This document shows positions 36,393 through 44,585 of a stretch of DNA of 64,000 nt, piece by piece. The stretch's first letter is position 1, and each line of letters starts with the position of its first letter. Origin of the DNA: Adonisia turfae CCMR0081 (GTDB taxonomy: Bacteria; Cyanobacteriota; Cyanobacteriia; Phormidesmidales; Phormidesmidaceae); contig NZ_QXHD01000004.1 in assembly GCF_011009555.1 (NCBI RefSeq), positions 3,903,859 through 3,967,858 of the forward strand, written 5' to 3'. The position numbers and the translations under genes were made by a program. Under the pieces are notes generated by a model. The model was not told the DNA's origin. It was given only the letters and a program-made list of their open reading frames with translations, and ran no database searches.

Positions 36393-36748
36393 CGGAAGTT
36401 GCGCAAGCAAAAATGGCATTAAACCTTTGCCCCATATGGAATAGAGGTCGTTTTTTTATGAGCACTTACTGGGTACACTACACCAATAGAAAAAATGACT
36501 CAAATGCTTGATGTTGGCCGGCTGTAGGCAACGTAATCTTGGCAGCAGTTAGGACGTACGCAGCGTACACTTTTCTTCTGAATTGCGATTGAGCACACCT
36601 TCAACAGACATGGCTACAATCATAGCCTGTACAACCCAGTAGTCAATACTTCTATGTCAATTTACATGGGTACAATGTGCCTTAACAAACCACCCTCTAG
36701 ACCTTATTGTACAATGCTTAGAACCTGATTTCACTTGCGCAACTTCTG
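36393..36748. mobile_element. MITE-like element with 13-bp terminal inverted repeats
   Basis: GAAGTTGCGCAAG (36395-36407) and its exact reverse complement CTTGCGCAACTTC (36734-36746) bound about 350 bp without a coding frame. The same sequence GACTAAA stands outside both ends (36386-36392 and 36748-36754) and looks like a target-site duplication. It abuts the start of the IS1595-type transposase remnant. A non-autonomous element mobilised by a transposase encoded elsewhere is the simplest reading. Confidence 0.5.
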
Positions 36749-36753
36749 ACTAA

Positions 36754-37184
36754 ATGGCGAAATAGCTCTGTACCTGGGTTAAGAAATATCCTGAGCGTCA
36801 TCGTTATCATTGTCATGACTGTGAGAGAGATTTTGATGACCTGACGAAAAGCATCTTTTCAGGGCGTCATCAGCCGCTTCGAGTCTGGGTTGTCTGCTTA
36901 TATCTAATGGGGCTTAACCTCTCCAATCAACAGATTGCTAAAGAGCTAAATTTGAACAAAATGATGTGCAAAAAATGACGCATAAACTCCGTCAAGCGGT
37001 TGTTGATAAGGCCCCTGTAGTCACTCTTTCGGGAGACATCGAGTTTGATGAGGTCCATGTCAATACCATTGAGGGCGTTTGGTCACTGCTACGCTCCTGG
37101 TTACGGCCTCACCGAGGGATTTCACAAGGACATCTTCCCGTGTATCTGGGTTTCTTTGAGTTTATGCATAATGCCCGACGATGA
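36754..37184 (+). pseudogene. IS1595 (ISXO2-like) transposase pseudogene
   Basis: The conceptual product reads HRYHCHDCERDFDDLT, RVWVVCLYLMGLNLSNQQIA, VTLSGDIEFDEVHV, then GVWSLLRSWLRPHRGISQ and FFEFMHNARR, a clear ISXO2-like transposase. It is broken three ways: a stop near the start (36763), a one-base deletion in an A-run at 36958-36961 that shifts the frame, and loss of the whole central part of the catalytic domain between the first DE motif and the NT[IM]EG motif at about 37050-37061. It cannot be active. Confidence 0.8.
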
Positions 37185-37255
37185 GGAAAAGCATTATTAG
37201 CCAGTCTATTATGTAGCTACCGTACTCAGCTCACTCCTTAAAACGCATATTGAGC

Positions 37256-38140
37256 CTACATTTCTTCTTCACCTAGCGTCCTCGGATAGGGCAACTGATG
37301 CCGGGCGCAGGCTTTTTTGATGCGCAAAATCAGATCGGTCTTATAGACATATTCATCCCGTGCATCCATGGGATAGGATCTCAGCTTGAGGTGGGTTGCC
37401 CAGGTTTCTTCTGACACCACCACCATGACCGGCAGCTTAAGCTGGGTATAGCGACTGCTATAGGCGGCCTGGTACAAAATTTCGACGGCCAGTTCCGTAT
37501 TGGCTTCGTGGGCAAAGTAAAACTCAGTCATCACCTGGGCTTCGAGTTGACCGCTGTTGGCATTGGAAATGGGATTGGTCCAGGTAACGTTGTGGGGAAT
37601 GGTAACGGCGTTGTCGTCAGGGGTTTGTAGCCGCACACCCCGCAGGCCATAGTCAATCACTTCGCCATAATGGTCGCCAATTTGGATGCGATCGCCCATA
37701 CGAAAGGGGCCTTCAAACAGGTTGACTACACCAGCAATGATGGAACTGGCATAGTCTTTAAAGGCAAAGCCTAGGGCAACGGCAATGGTACCTGTCAAGG
37801 CAAGCAGATTCGAGCCGGTTAGATTTAGGAATAGGGGCAACAAATAGGCAATGGTAACAATCAAGACGATACCCTTCAGAAAAGGGACTGACTGCTTGAT
37901 AATTAGCCTGAAGCGACGCGGTACTTGCTCTGAAAGGATGTCAGTGCCAACCCGAATCAGGAATAGCAAACCATAGGCCGCTAACACGGCAAAACTGCCC
38001 TGCAGAATCTCTGATGTGTTGGGTCGCTTAAAGATATCGAGGACATCTGCCGATGTAGTGAGGTCCTGAGCTGTGGCAAGACTTGTCAGAGCCAGCAACG
38101 CTATGGTGGTCGCGATCGCAATCTTCACTCCCTTAACCAT
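37256..38140 (-). CDS. MscS-family mechanosensitive channel
   Basis: A 294-residue protein with a signal-like first segment (IAIATTIALLALTSLATA), two or three membrane helices, the pore-lining TM3 (LALTGTIAVALGFAFKDYAS) and the MscS beta domain (NLFEGPFRMGDRIQIGDHYG, then IPHNVTWTNPISN). The C-terminal alpha/beta domain is short. It opens under membrane tension to release solutes on hypoosmotic shock. It follows a winged-helix protein gene by 8 bp on the same strand, so the two are cotranscribed. Confidence 0.93.
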   Translation of the reverse strand: MVKGVKIAIATTIALLALTSLATAQDLTTSADVLDIFKRPNTSEILQGSFAVLAAYGLLFLIRVGTDILSEQVPRRFRLIIKQSVPFLKGIVLIVTIAYLLPLFLNLTGSNLLALTGTIAVALGFAFKDYASSIIAGVVNLFEGPFRMGDRIQIGDHYGEVIDYGLRGVRLQTPDDNAVTIPHNVTWTNPISNANSGQLEAQVMTEFYFAHEANTELAVEILYQAAYSSRYTQLKLPVMVVVSEETWATHLKLRSYPMDARDEYVYKTDLILRIKKACARHQLPYPRTLGEEEM

Positions 38141-38148
38141 GGCTCCCC

Positions 38149-39327
38149 CTAAGCTTTTCCAATTAAAAAGTTGTTATTGCCAAGTTCTTTGTAGAGCTTG
38201 GGATAATGGGCCGGATGGACAATCAACCGACGACCGCGCTGACGGATAATGCCTTCGCGCCGTAGCACCTGCAATCGGGAGCGGATATTGCGTTCGGCTT
38301 CGCCCAGGCTAATGGCTAGGTGCGATCGCGTCATTTCTCGATGAATCAATAATGAATGCAGCAAATAGCGATCCATTGCTTCCAGGGTCATCAGCCCCGG
38401 TAACGTTGGTTTAGTGGGCAACAGTTCAATTAAGGCGGTTTCATTTGCGATCGCGCCTTCATCTGTTAACACATCAGCCTTAATTTGCAACGACTTGAGC
38501 CACAGCTGAGCCGCTGTACTAGCGATACCGTCTGCCGTGCTGGCCAGGCTATCCCAATAGCTATCATTTGCTTCCGAAAACTGCACCATGGGACCCGTTG
38601 CTTGGGTCTCTAAGTTGGTTTCAAGTAACGGAGCCAGCCAGGTTTTTAGCTCTGCCCCAGACAGTTTTGGCAATGAAATCGTCTGTTCAAAATAGGCACT
38701 GATCTGACAAACCCGTTCTAAAAAACTCCAAGACCAGTGATTACAGCCAAATACCCAAAAGCGAGAAGTGTCCTGGGCACTCAGGGTTTGCAAATATTCA
38801 ATGCCCTCCCACCCTTCAATGCAGCGCAGAAAACAGGGCTCTAAACTAGACACCACCATGATGTTGGGCACATGGCGATCGAGATCTGTCTGGGTAACCG
38901 GCGTGGCAATTTCACTGGGCACCTCATCATCAGGCTCTAACTCCCGCTTAAGGTGTTGAGGCACCGTCAGCGGATCGGGTGGCCGATGATATCCCCCTAA
39001 GAAAAAACGCACTTCACAGTCAGGTAAATCCTGATGGACACTGGCTTTAAGGATCGGTCCAATCTCTTCCACCGGACGACCTAGCACCACCAGCGTATTA
39101 TTCTCAACCTCAGGATTTGCCTGCCAGTCCTGCAATGCTTTAGTTAAGGATGCCTGAATAGCGGCTTGGTAGGGTTGAGGTGTCAGTAGCTGAGCCACCT
39201 GTTCGTTCACACTGTTGAGCACCCCCGGCGGCGCATTCACCAGTTCTTCGGTCGGCTCAGAGCTAGCAGAATGAGAAAACCGAGCTGGAATCGTTTTTAG
39301 TAAAGAGGAAAATTGTTTCCTCACCAC
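38149..39327 (-). CDS. Hypothetical protein with C-terminal winged helix, MscS operon partner
   Basis: A protein of about 392 residues, first gene of a two-gene operon with MscS. The N-terminal part has a short basic segment, the middle resembles an alpha/beta domain (LVVLGRPVEEIGPILKAS, then NIMVVSSLEPCFLRCIEG) without a visible P-loop, and the last 80 residues look like a winged helix (RSHLAISLGEAERNIRSRLQ, VLRREGIIRQRGRRLIVHP). It could be a DNA-binding regulator or a cytoplasmic partner of the channel. The frame is open to a TTG at 39357; GTG 39327 follows AAGG and is preferred but not certain. Confidence 0.65.
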   Translation of the reverse strand: MVRKQFSSLLKTIPARFSHSASSEPTEELVNAPPGVLNSVNEQVAQLLTPQPYQAAIQASLTKALQDWQANPEVENNTLVVLGRPVEEIGPILKASVHQDLPDCEVRFFLGGYHRPPDPLTVPQHLKRELEPDDEVPSEIATPVTQTDLDRHVPNIMVVSSLEPCFLRCIEGWEGIEYLQTLSAQDTSRFWVFGCNHWSWSFLERVCQISAYFEQTISLPKLSGAELKTWLAPLLETNLETQATGPMVQFSEANDSYWDSLASTADGIASTAAQLWLKSLQIKADVLTDEGAIANETALIELLPTKPTLPGLMTLEAMDRYLLHSLLIHREMTRSHLAISLGEAERNIRSRLQVLRREGIIRQRGRRLIVHPAHYPKLYKELGNNNFLIGKA

Positions 39328-39395
39328 GGTTACCTTATAAATAAGAACTGGTACCAATAGTACCGTTCTTTGATCCCTCTCGAATACTGGTTCTT

Positions 39396-39423
39396 CGTTT
39401 TTCGTTCTCCGTTTTTCGTTTTG
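39396..39423. repeat. Imperfect tandem repeat, 2 x 14 bp
   Basis: CGTTTTTCGTTCTC followed directly by CGTTTTTCGTTTTG, about 70 bp upstream of the winged-helix/MscS operon start, in its probable promoter region. Confidence 0.6.
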
Positions 39424-39600
39424 GAAGCCTGTTGTGGCAAAACCACTTTAATTTGAGAGATATATTGAAGTTTCAAAAGAGGGCTAATTGGCTCAAAATT
39501 GCTAAAGGGGTTAAGAGATTGGTGAAAGCCCTATTTCTAGAGCTTCACAACCAAGTTTTCGCTACGCTTTGAGAAGTCTTACACCTATAGCAAACGGCCC

Positions 39601-39798
39601 TCAATTAGCGGTGGGTGCGGTGGGTTTTGCACCCACTGTGGGCTTCAGCTGAGAGTCATCGATCGCCAGCCTGGGCTGAATCATATCTGACAAAGACGGA
39701 TTTAACAAAACAGTTCGAGGCAGCTCTTGTGTTGTGGACAGAATATTTACAACACGTCGCTTTTGATAGTGTTGAACAATATTACAGATAGTGCACAT
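39601..39798 (-). CDS. Small ORF after the first methyltransferase (doubtful)
   Basis: A 65-codon frame starting MCTICNIVQHYQKRRVV, 28 bp after the methyltransferase stop, with AAGGAG about 10 bp and GGAG directly upstream of its ATG. It could be a second gene of that operon. Against this, its last codons coincide with a hairpin (GTGGGTGC 39611-39618 / GCACCCAC 39629-39636) that looks like the transcript end, and no family is recognised. Confidence 0.35.
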   Translation of the reverse strand: MCTICNIVQHYQKRRVVNILSTTQELPRTVLLNPSLSDMIQPRLAIDDSQLKPTVGAKPTAPTAN

Positions 39799-39826
39799 CT
39801 CCAGTTCACTCCTTAATTACAACTGC

Positions 39827-40891
39827 TTAATCTTTCTGAACGATGTAATAGTTATTTTGAAAATCATGGTCTAGCTGCTTAATCGTGACTTGGGTAAAGC
39901 CAGCATCTTTTAGCATAGACAGCGCTTTTTCTTCTCCCCACATCGCACCTAAGCCCATGCCTCCCTGGGCCAGAGATACCGTCATACAGTGCATACAAGA
40001 AACGGTATAAAGAAAGGGCGCTGCTGGGTGATCCATATTGCCTGCTACGTTGGTGGTAGCTCGAATATCTTGCATCAGATAAATACCGTCGGGTCGCAAT
40101 GCACGATAAATATTCTTGAGAACAATATCGGGATGGGCCTGATCGTGAATCGCATCAAACGTAGTAATCAAGTCATACTGCTCAGGTGCATCAAAGAACG
40201 TGGCATCTTGTACTTCAAACTGAATATTAGATAGAGGGCGATACTGGCTCTCTTCACGGGCTGTGGTGATGGCCGATTCAGATAAATCAATGCCCCGAAA
40301 TCGGCTATTCGGAAATAGTTTTGCCATTGTGTTGAGGGCACGACCGCTACCACAGCCCAAATCCAATACTTGTATGCCTTGTTTTAGGTCATCCATCAGC
40401 CCTGGTACTAAAGGCAACACATATTCTGTTAAAGCTGACACCGTTGTTTGACCACTATCTTCCGCCATCACCGGATGGAATCGCTTAAATTGAGCGTAGG
40501 GCACACCCCCCCCGTCATAAAAACAGTCAATAATCGGATCCTCCACAGTCCCTAACAGAGGGATATATTGAGCAAAGGCGGCAATGTTGTCAGGGCTAGC
40601 CGCACGGGTGAGCACAGCCGCATACTCACGGGGTAGGAAATAGGTATCCTCTTCCGTGTCATAGGTGATAAATCGGCCCGTCACCATTGCCCCCAGCCAT
40701 TCACGCACATAGCGCTCATTAAGTCCGGCAGCATCAGCAATCTGCTGGCTGGTGGCAGGCGGCAGTTCAGCTAGCGTGTCAAATAGCTCAGTACGGTGGC
40801 CAATGGAGGTCATCAGTGCCAACGCGCCATTGTTTAGGATATCTAGCAAGCGCTCAGCAAACGCTTCAGTTAAGTCAGCGGATGTCGTCAT
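39827..40891 (-). CDS. Class I SAM-dependent methyltransferase with N-terminal winged helix (copy 1)
   Basis: A 354-residue protein. Residues about 10-95 form the winged-helix dimerisation domain typical of small-molecule O/N/C-methyltransferases (TSQQIADAAGLNERYVREWL). The Rossmann domain has motif I VLDLGCGSGRALN near 170 and the second acidic strand FRGIDLSESAITTARE. It transfers a methyl group to an unknown small molecule; the closest described structures are of the Rv2258c kind. A close paralogue lies at 44586-45707. The start at 40891 is 49 bp from three direct heptamer repeats that probably bind the divergent activator. Confidence 0.9.
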   Translation of the reverse strand: MTTSADLTEAFAERLLDILNNGALALMTSIGHRTELFDTLAELPPATSQQIADAAGLNERYVREWLGAMVTGRFITYDTEEDTYFLPREYAAVLTRAASPDNIAAFAQYIPLLGTVEDPIIDCFYDGGGVPYAQFKRFHPVMAEDSGQTTVSALTEYVLPLVPGLMDDLKQGIQVLDLGCGSGRALNTMAKLFPNSRFRGIDLSESAITTAREESQYRPLSNIQFEVQDATFFDAPEQYDLITTFDAIHDQAHPDIVLKNIYRALRPDGIYLMQDIRATTNVAGNMDHPAAPFLYTVSCMHCMTVSLAQGGMGLGAMWGEEKALSMLKDAGFTQVTIKQLDHDFQNNYYIVQKD

Positions 40892-40939
40892 GGTCAGTTC
40901 TCCACATTGCAGGTGATGGTCTAACCCTAATCAACCCAA

Positions 40940-40968
40940 CGTTCTACCTCCGTTCCCACACCGTTCCC
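40940..40968 (-). promoter_or_regulatory. Direct heptamer repeats (GGGAACG x2 plus TAGAACG), putative SARP operator
   Basis: Read on the minus strand: GGGAACG-GTGT-GGGAACG-GAGG-TAGAACG. Starts on the plus strand are 40940, 40951 and 40962, an exact 11-bp register. They lie in the 133-bp gap between the methyltransferase and the SARP-like activator. SARP regulators bind tandem heptamers of this spacing. The same arrangement stands before the second methyltransferase. Confidence 0.6.
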
Positions 40969-41024
40969 ACCCAAATGTAGAATCCTCAACTGAGGTTATA
41001 TGAGGTTCACTCAAACAAATTACA

Positions 41025-44000
41025 ATGGACTGCAAGGACGATTGCAGCTGTTATAAGGTGCGGGTGTTGACTGTGGGCAAGCAGTTCCTAAAGGTGTCTT
41101 TGCTGGGCAGCTTTCACATTGTCCAAGCAGGAGCAGGCAGTGTAGAGTTGCGATCGCGATCGCAACACCTGCTCGCCTATCTAATTTTGCATCGCCATGC
41201 CCCCCAGTCTCGTCAACGTATTGCTGGACAGTTATGGCCAGATTCCGCCGACACTCAAGACCGCACGAATCTAAGAAAAGAACTGCACTATCTGCGGCAC
41301 ACCTGTCCTGCCATCGAGCAGCTAATCACTATCACCAAATCCACACTACACTGGCAGCCACAGATTCCCTGTGAAGTGGATCTTGATATTTTTGAAACTG
41401 CCCTAGCCTCAGCAGCGGAGGCAGACGGAGCTGCCGCTGTTGGTTTTCTTGAAACTGCCATCAAAGTCTATCAAGGGGATCTGTGGCCAGACTGTGATGC
41501 TGACTGGATTTATAGCGAGCAAGAACATCTCAGAAAAAGCTATGGCCAGGCCTTGGCTCAGCTGACTCGACAGCTGCAGGCCCTGGGTGAAATAACCAAA
41601 GCGATCGCAACGGGACAGCAGTGGTTACAGGCTGAACCTCTCGAAGAAAGTGCTTATCAGACGTTGATGGCCCTTTACGGGAAAATAGGAGACCGCTCCA
41701 CCGCCTTGCAGTTGTACCACCAGTGCATGACTACCCTGCAAACGGAATTAGGGGTACCTCCCAGCCCTACAACAGCGAACATTTATCAGCAGCTATTGTT
41801 AGCAGAGGAAAGTGCTGTTAGGACAACAACAGAAGCTCTTCAATCTGCACAGTCTGCTTCAGCTATACCATTGTCTCTGGCTGCCCCCAATGCTACGAGC
41901 ACCTTAGTTGGACGGGAGCAGTTGTTTGGCAGCTTAGAGCAATGGCTGTTATCGACCTTGGACAAGCCTGAACCTTTATTATTACTAACCGGAGAGCCTG
42001 GCATTGGCAAAACTCGACTGCTGGAAGCCTTAGCGAAGAGTGCGGCTCGAGACAGCTGGCATACTTGCTGGGGAAGTGCCTTTGCAGCAGAGCAGCTGCG
42101 TTCCTACGGCGTGTGGATAGATTTACTGCGTACCGCCCATCTCTCTGAGTCCTTTCCCCAGCTAGGGGATACCTCAAACAATTTACAAAATCGGGGACAG
42201 CTGTTGGACGCTATGGTGCAGAGCTTGAGGGCTATAGCCAGTCCTGAACAGCCTCTATTGCTTTTATTTGATGATATTCACTGGTTAGATGACGCGTCAA
42301 CGGCACTGCTACACTATGTCTTTCGTCTAATGGGGCAAGGGCCATTGCGCATTGCCTGTGCCGCTCGACAACAAGAACTGCAAGAAAATTCAGCCGTTCT
42401 TACCTTAATCAAGTCCCTACGGCGGGCTAAACGACTACAGGAGATAGCCGTTCCTCCCCTGTCGGCTAAGGCGATAGGGGCACTCGTCACACCGCTGCTC
42501 AACTCCGAAGATGGAGCCAAACCACTAGATACTCAAAAAATCTCTCAACAAATCTACAGCGACAGCGGTGGTAATCCGTTATTTTCCTTAGAAGTCGCAC
42601 GGGCCAATACTGGAGAGACCAGTGATCTACAGGGATTAATTGACGATCGTTTGCAGCGACTGGATGGAGCCGCAAGAGACTTGATTCCTTGGGCCGCAGC
42701 GCTAGGACGACGCTTTAATCCAGAGATTTTGGCCCTGGCGGCCAGCTACCCACCCATGCAGTTTCTGTTGGCCATGGAACAATTGGAACACCAACAGATT
42801 GTGCAGCCCGTTAACCCAGGGGCCTCAGCCAGCTTTGATGAACAGGGTAACTATGATTTTGTTCATGATTTGGTGCGCCAGGCAGCCTACAATCAGCTGT
42901 CGTTGCCCCGCCGTCGCATTATCCATGGTCAACTGGCTAAAATCCTGGAATCCCAAATGGTGGAGGATGATTTAGCCAGCCAGGTGGCCTACCATGCGGG
43001 TCTGGCGGGTAACCATGCCTTGGCGGCTAAGTCCTGTGTCACTGCTGCCAGCCGCAGTTTACGGCTGTTTGCCTATACAGATGTGATGCAGCTGGTAAAT
43101 CGGGGGTTAGAACATAGCCATTACTTGCCCAGTTGCGATCGCATCCTCTACTCCACCCAACTCCTGCGCACAAGAGTTTTAGCCGGTGTATCCACATCAG
43201 ACGCCACCACTGTAGAAGCTCAAATCCAGCAACAGTTAGCGGATTTGGTGGGTCTAAATCTGCCAGAAGCAGAAGCCGCTGCGCGACAGGCCCTTGCTTT
43301 CTTAAAGTACACCCAAGAGAACTTGACCGATGTGCATCAACAATGTTTAGAAGCCATAGAGGTTATGCCTCCAATTCCCCGGCTACAGGCAGAAAATCTA
43401 GCCGCGAATGGCTGCTGTTTAGCTGAAATTGAACGGGATATGGATCGGGCTGAAGCCATTTTATTGGAAGCCCAATCTCTGGCCAACCCGCTGGGTGCAT
43501 CCATCAGCGACATTCATTTAGGACTAGGCTGCATTTATCGTTACCGTGGCGACTATGACCTAGCTCAGCAGCAGCTAACAACCGCCCTGCAAGTAGCTCA
43601 AAGTCACACACCCAATCAGCGCGATCAGCTAAATGAGAGCCATAGTCTCGCCAATCTGGCCATGAACAGTTGGGACCGCCAACAGCCTGACCCTGGCTAT
43701 GCCAACGCCCTACTGGAGTTAGCGCCTAACCTACCCCAGGGGAGTAATGCCACCTTTGCAGACGCCTTAATTGCCCTATACGCCTATGGCAACAACCCAG
43801 ACCAGACAGGTCAAACAGCTCTGACGGAGACATTGAGCCAACTTGATCAGCTGGATGCTCAACGGAAACGAGTTTTTATCGCCAGCCATGCTGCTGAGAT
43901 TGCCCTCCGGCAAGAGGACGGGGTCATCGCTCTCACCTATGCAAGCATAGCTAGCCAAGCGGCTAACATTGTTGAGCATCCCAACGATATGGCTGTGGCA

Positions 44001-44171
44001 AATGCCCTGTGTGTTCTCAGTGCTAGTCTGCTAGACGATCACACAACGCGGCATCACCATTGGCAATTGTTACAGGCATTGCCTGCTACTAACTTAAGTA
44101 GTCGGGCTCAGCTGTTAATCGCCGAAGCTAAACAGACTGTGAAGCAAGGGGAAAAACGAATCGAAGACTGA
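41025..44171 (+). CDS. SARP/AfsR-like transcriptional activator with AAA/NB-ARC-type ATPase
   Basis: A 1048-residue protein. Residues about 20-110 form an OmpR-type winged helix as in SARPs (FLKVSLLGSFHIV, HLLAYLILHRHAPQSRQRIA, LRKELHYLRHTC). Residues about 115-255 are the bacterial transcriptional activation domain BTAD (ALQLYHQCMTTLQTELGVPP). Then comes an AAA_16-type ATPase about 285-560 with Walker A GEPGIGKTRLL and Walker B LLLLFDDIHWLDD, and a long TPR-like C-terminal half. There is no LuxR helix-turn-helix at the end. Such proteins switch on specialised-metabolism genes. It is divergent from methyltransferase 1 and upstream of DUF4242 and methyltransferase 2. Confidence 0.9.
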   Translation: MDCKDDCSCYKVRVLTVGKQFLKVSLLGSFHIVQAGAGSVELRSRSQHLLAYLILHRHAPQSRQRIAGQLWPDSADTQDRTNLRKELHYLRHTCPAIEQLITITKSTLHWQPQIPCEVDLDIFETALASAAEADGAAAVGFLETAIKVYQGDLWPDCDADWIYSEQEHLRKSYGQALAQLTRQLQALGEITKAIATGQQWLQAEPLEESAYQTLMALYGKIGDRSTALQLYHQCMTTLQTELGVPPSPTTANIYQQLLLAEESAVRTTTEALQSAQSASAIPLSLAAPNATSTLVGREQLFGSLEQWLLSTLDKPEPLLLLTGEPGIGKTRLLEALAKSAARDSWHTCWGSAFAAEQLRSYGVWIDLLRTAHLSESFPQLGDTSNNLQNRGQLLDAMVQSLRAIASPEQPLLLLFDDIHWLDDASTALLHYVFRLMGQGPLRIACAARQQELQENSAVLTLIKSLRRAKRLQEIAVPPLSAKAIGALVTPLLNSEDGAKPLDTQKISQQIYSDSGGNPLFSLEVARANTGETSDLQGLIDDRLQRLDGAARDLIPWAAALGRRFNPEILALAASYPPMQFLLAMEQLEHQQIVQPVNPGASASFDEQGNYDFVHDLVRQAAYNQLSLPRRRIIHGQLAKILESQMVEDDLASQVAYHAGLAGNHALAAKSCVTAASRSLRLFAYTDVMQLVNRGLEHSHYLPSCDRILYSTQLLRTRVLAGVSTSDATTVEAQIQQQLADLVGLNLPEAEAAARQALAFLKYTQENLTDVHQQCLEAIEVMPPIPRLQAENLAANGCCLAEIERDMDRAEAILLEAQSLANPLGASISDIHLGLGCIYRYRGDYDLAQQQLTTALQVAQSHTPNQRDQLNESHSLANLAMNSWDRQQPDPGYANALLELAPNLPQGSNATFADALIALYAYGNNPDQTGQTALTETLSQLDQLDAQRKRVFIASHAAEIALRQEDGVIALTYASIASQAANIVEHPNDMAVANALCVLSASLLDDHTTRHHHWQLLQALPATNLSSRAQLLIAEAKQTVKQGEKRIED

Positions 44172-44218
44172 GATAGTATCCCCATAACGCAATTTCTTTG
44201 TTTACGGATGACATCACC

Positions 44219-44494
44219 ATGGCCCTTATTGTTGTCGAAACTACGTACGATCCCCCCATTGACCAGGCACTGTGGGATGAGCTAGTGGAGCGGTCAGCCC
44301 CCTGCATGACAGAGCGTAATGTCATCTGGAAACGCACCTATTTATCGCGCGATCGCAAACGCAGTATCTGTGAGCTTGACGCGGCTGATGCTGACACAGT
44401 CCGGGCTGCTTATCAACGAGGCAATGTCCCCTATGACACCATTTGGTCAGCCGATTTAGTGGATGAGCTACCGGCAAGTATCGAGAAATCATAG
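44219..44494 (+). CDS. DUF4242 (nickel-binding SCO4226-like) small protein
   Basis: A 91-residue protein (IVVETTYDPPIDQALWDELV, then VIWKRTYLSRDRKRSICELD, AADADTVRAAYQRGNVPYD) with the ferredoxin-like fold expected of DUF4242. The Streptomyces family member SCO4226 binds nickel; the role here is unknown. The frame runs back to TTG 44198, but ATG 44219 starts the conserved part. It is 47 bp after the SARP-like activator and 91 bp before methyltransferase 2, all on one strand. Confidence 0.8.
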   Translation: MALIVVETTYDPPIDQALWDELVERSAPCMTERNVIWKRTYLSRDRKRSICELDAADADTVRAAYQRGNVPYDTIWSADLVDELPASIEKS

Positions 44495-44506
44495 GGCCTA
44501 CACCCA

Positions 44507-44535
44507 GGGAACGCCCAAAAGACGGTTAGGGAACG
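44507..44535 (+). promoter_or_regulatory. Direct heptamer repeats (GGGAACG x2, 22 bp apart), putative SARP operator
   Basis: GGGAACG at 44507-44513 and 44529-44535, with a weak middle unit AAAGACG at 44518, giving an 11-bp register. The last unit ends 51 bp before the methyltransferase 2 start, matching the 49 bp seen before methyltransferase 1, in the same orientation relative to the gene. A possible -10 box (TATTCT, 44546-44551) follows. Confidence 0.55.
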
Positions 44536-44585
44536 CAGCAGTTTCTATTCTTGAATCATGAAAATTCCAACTCTTTTTGGAGCCC

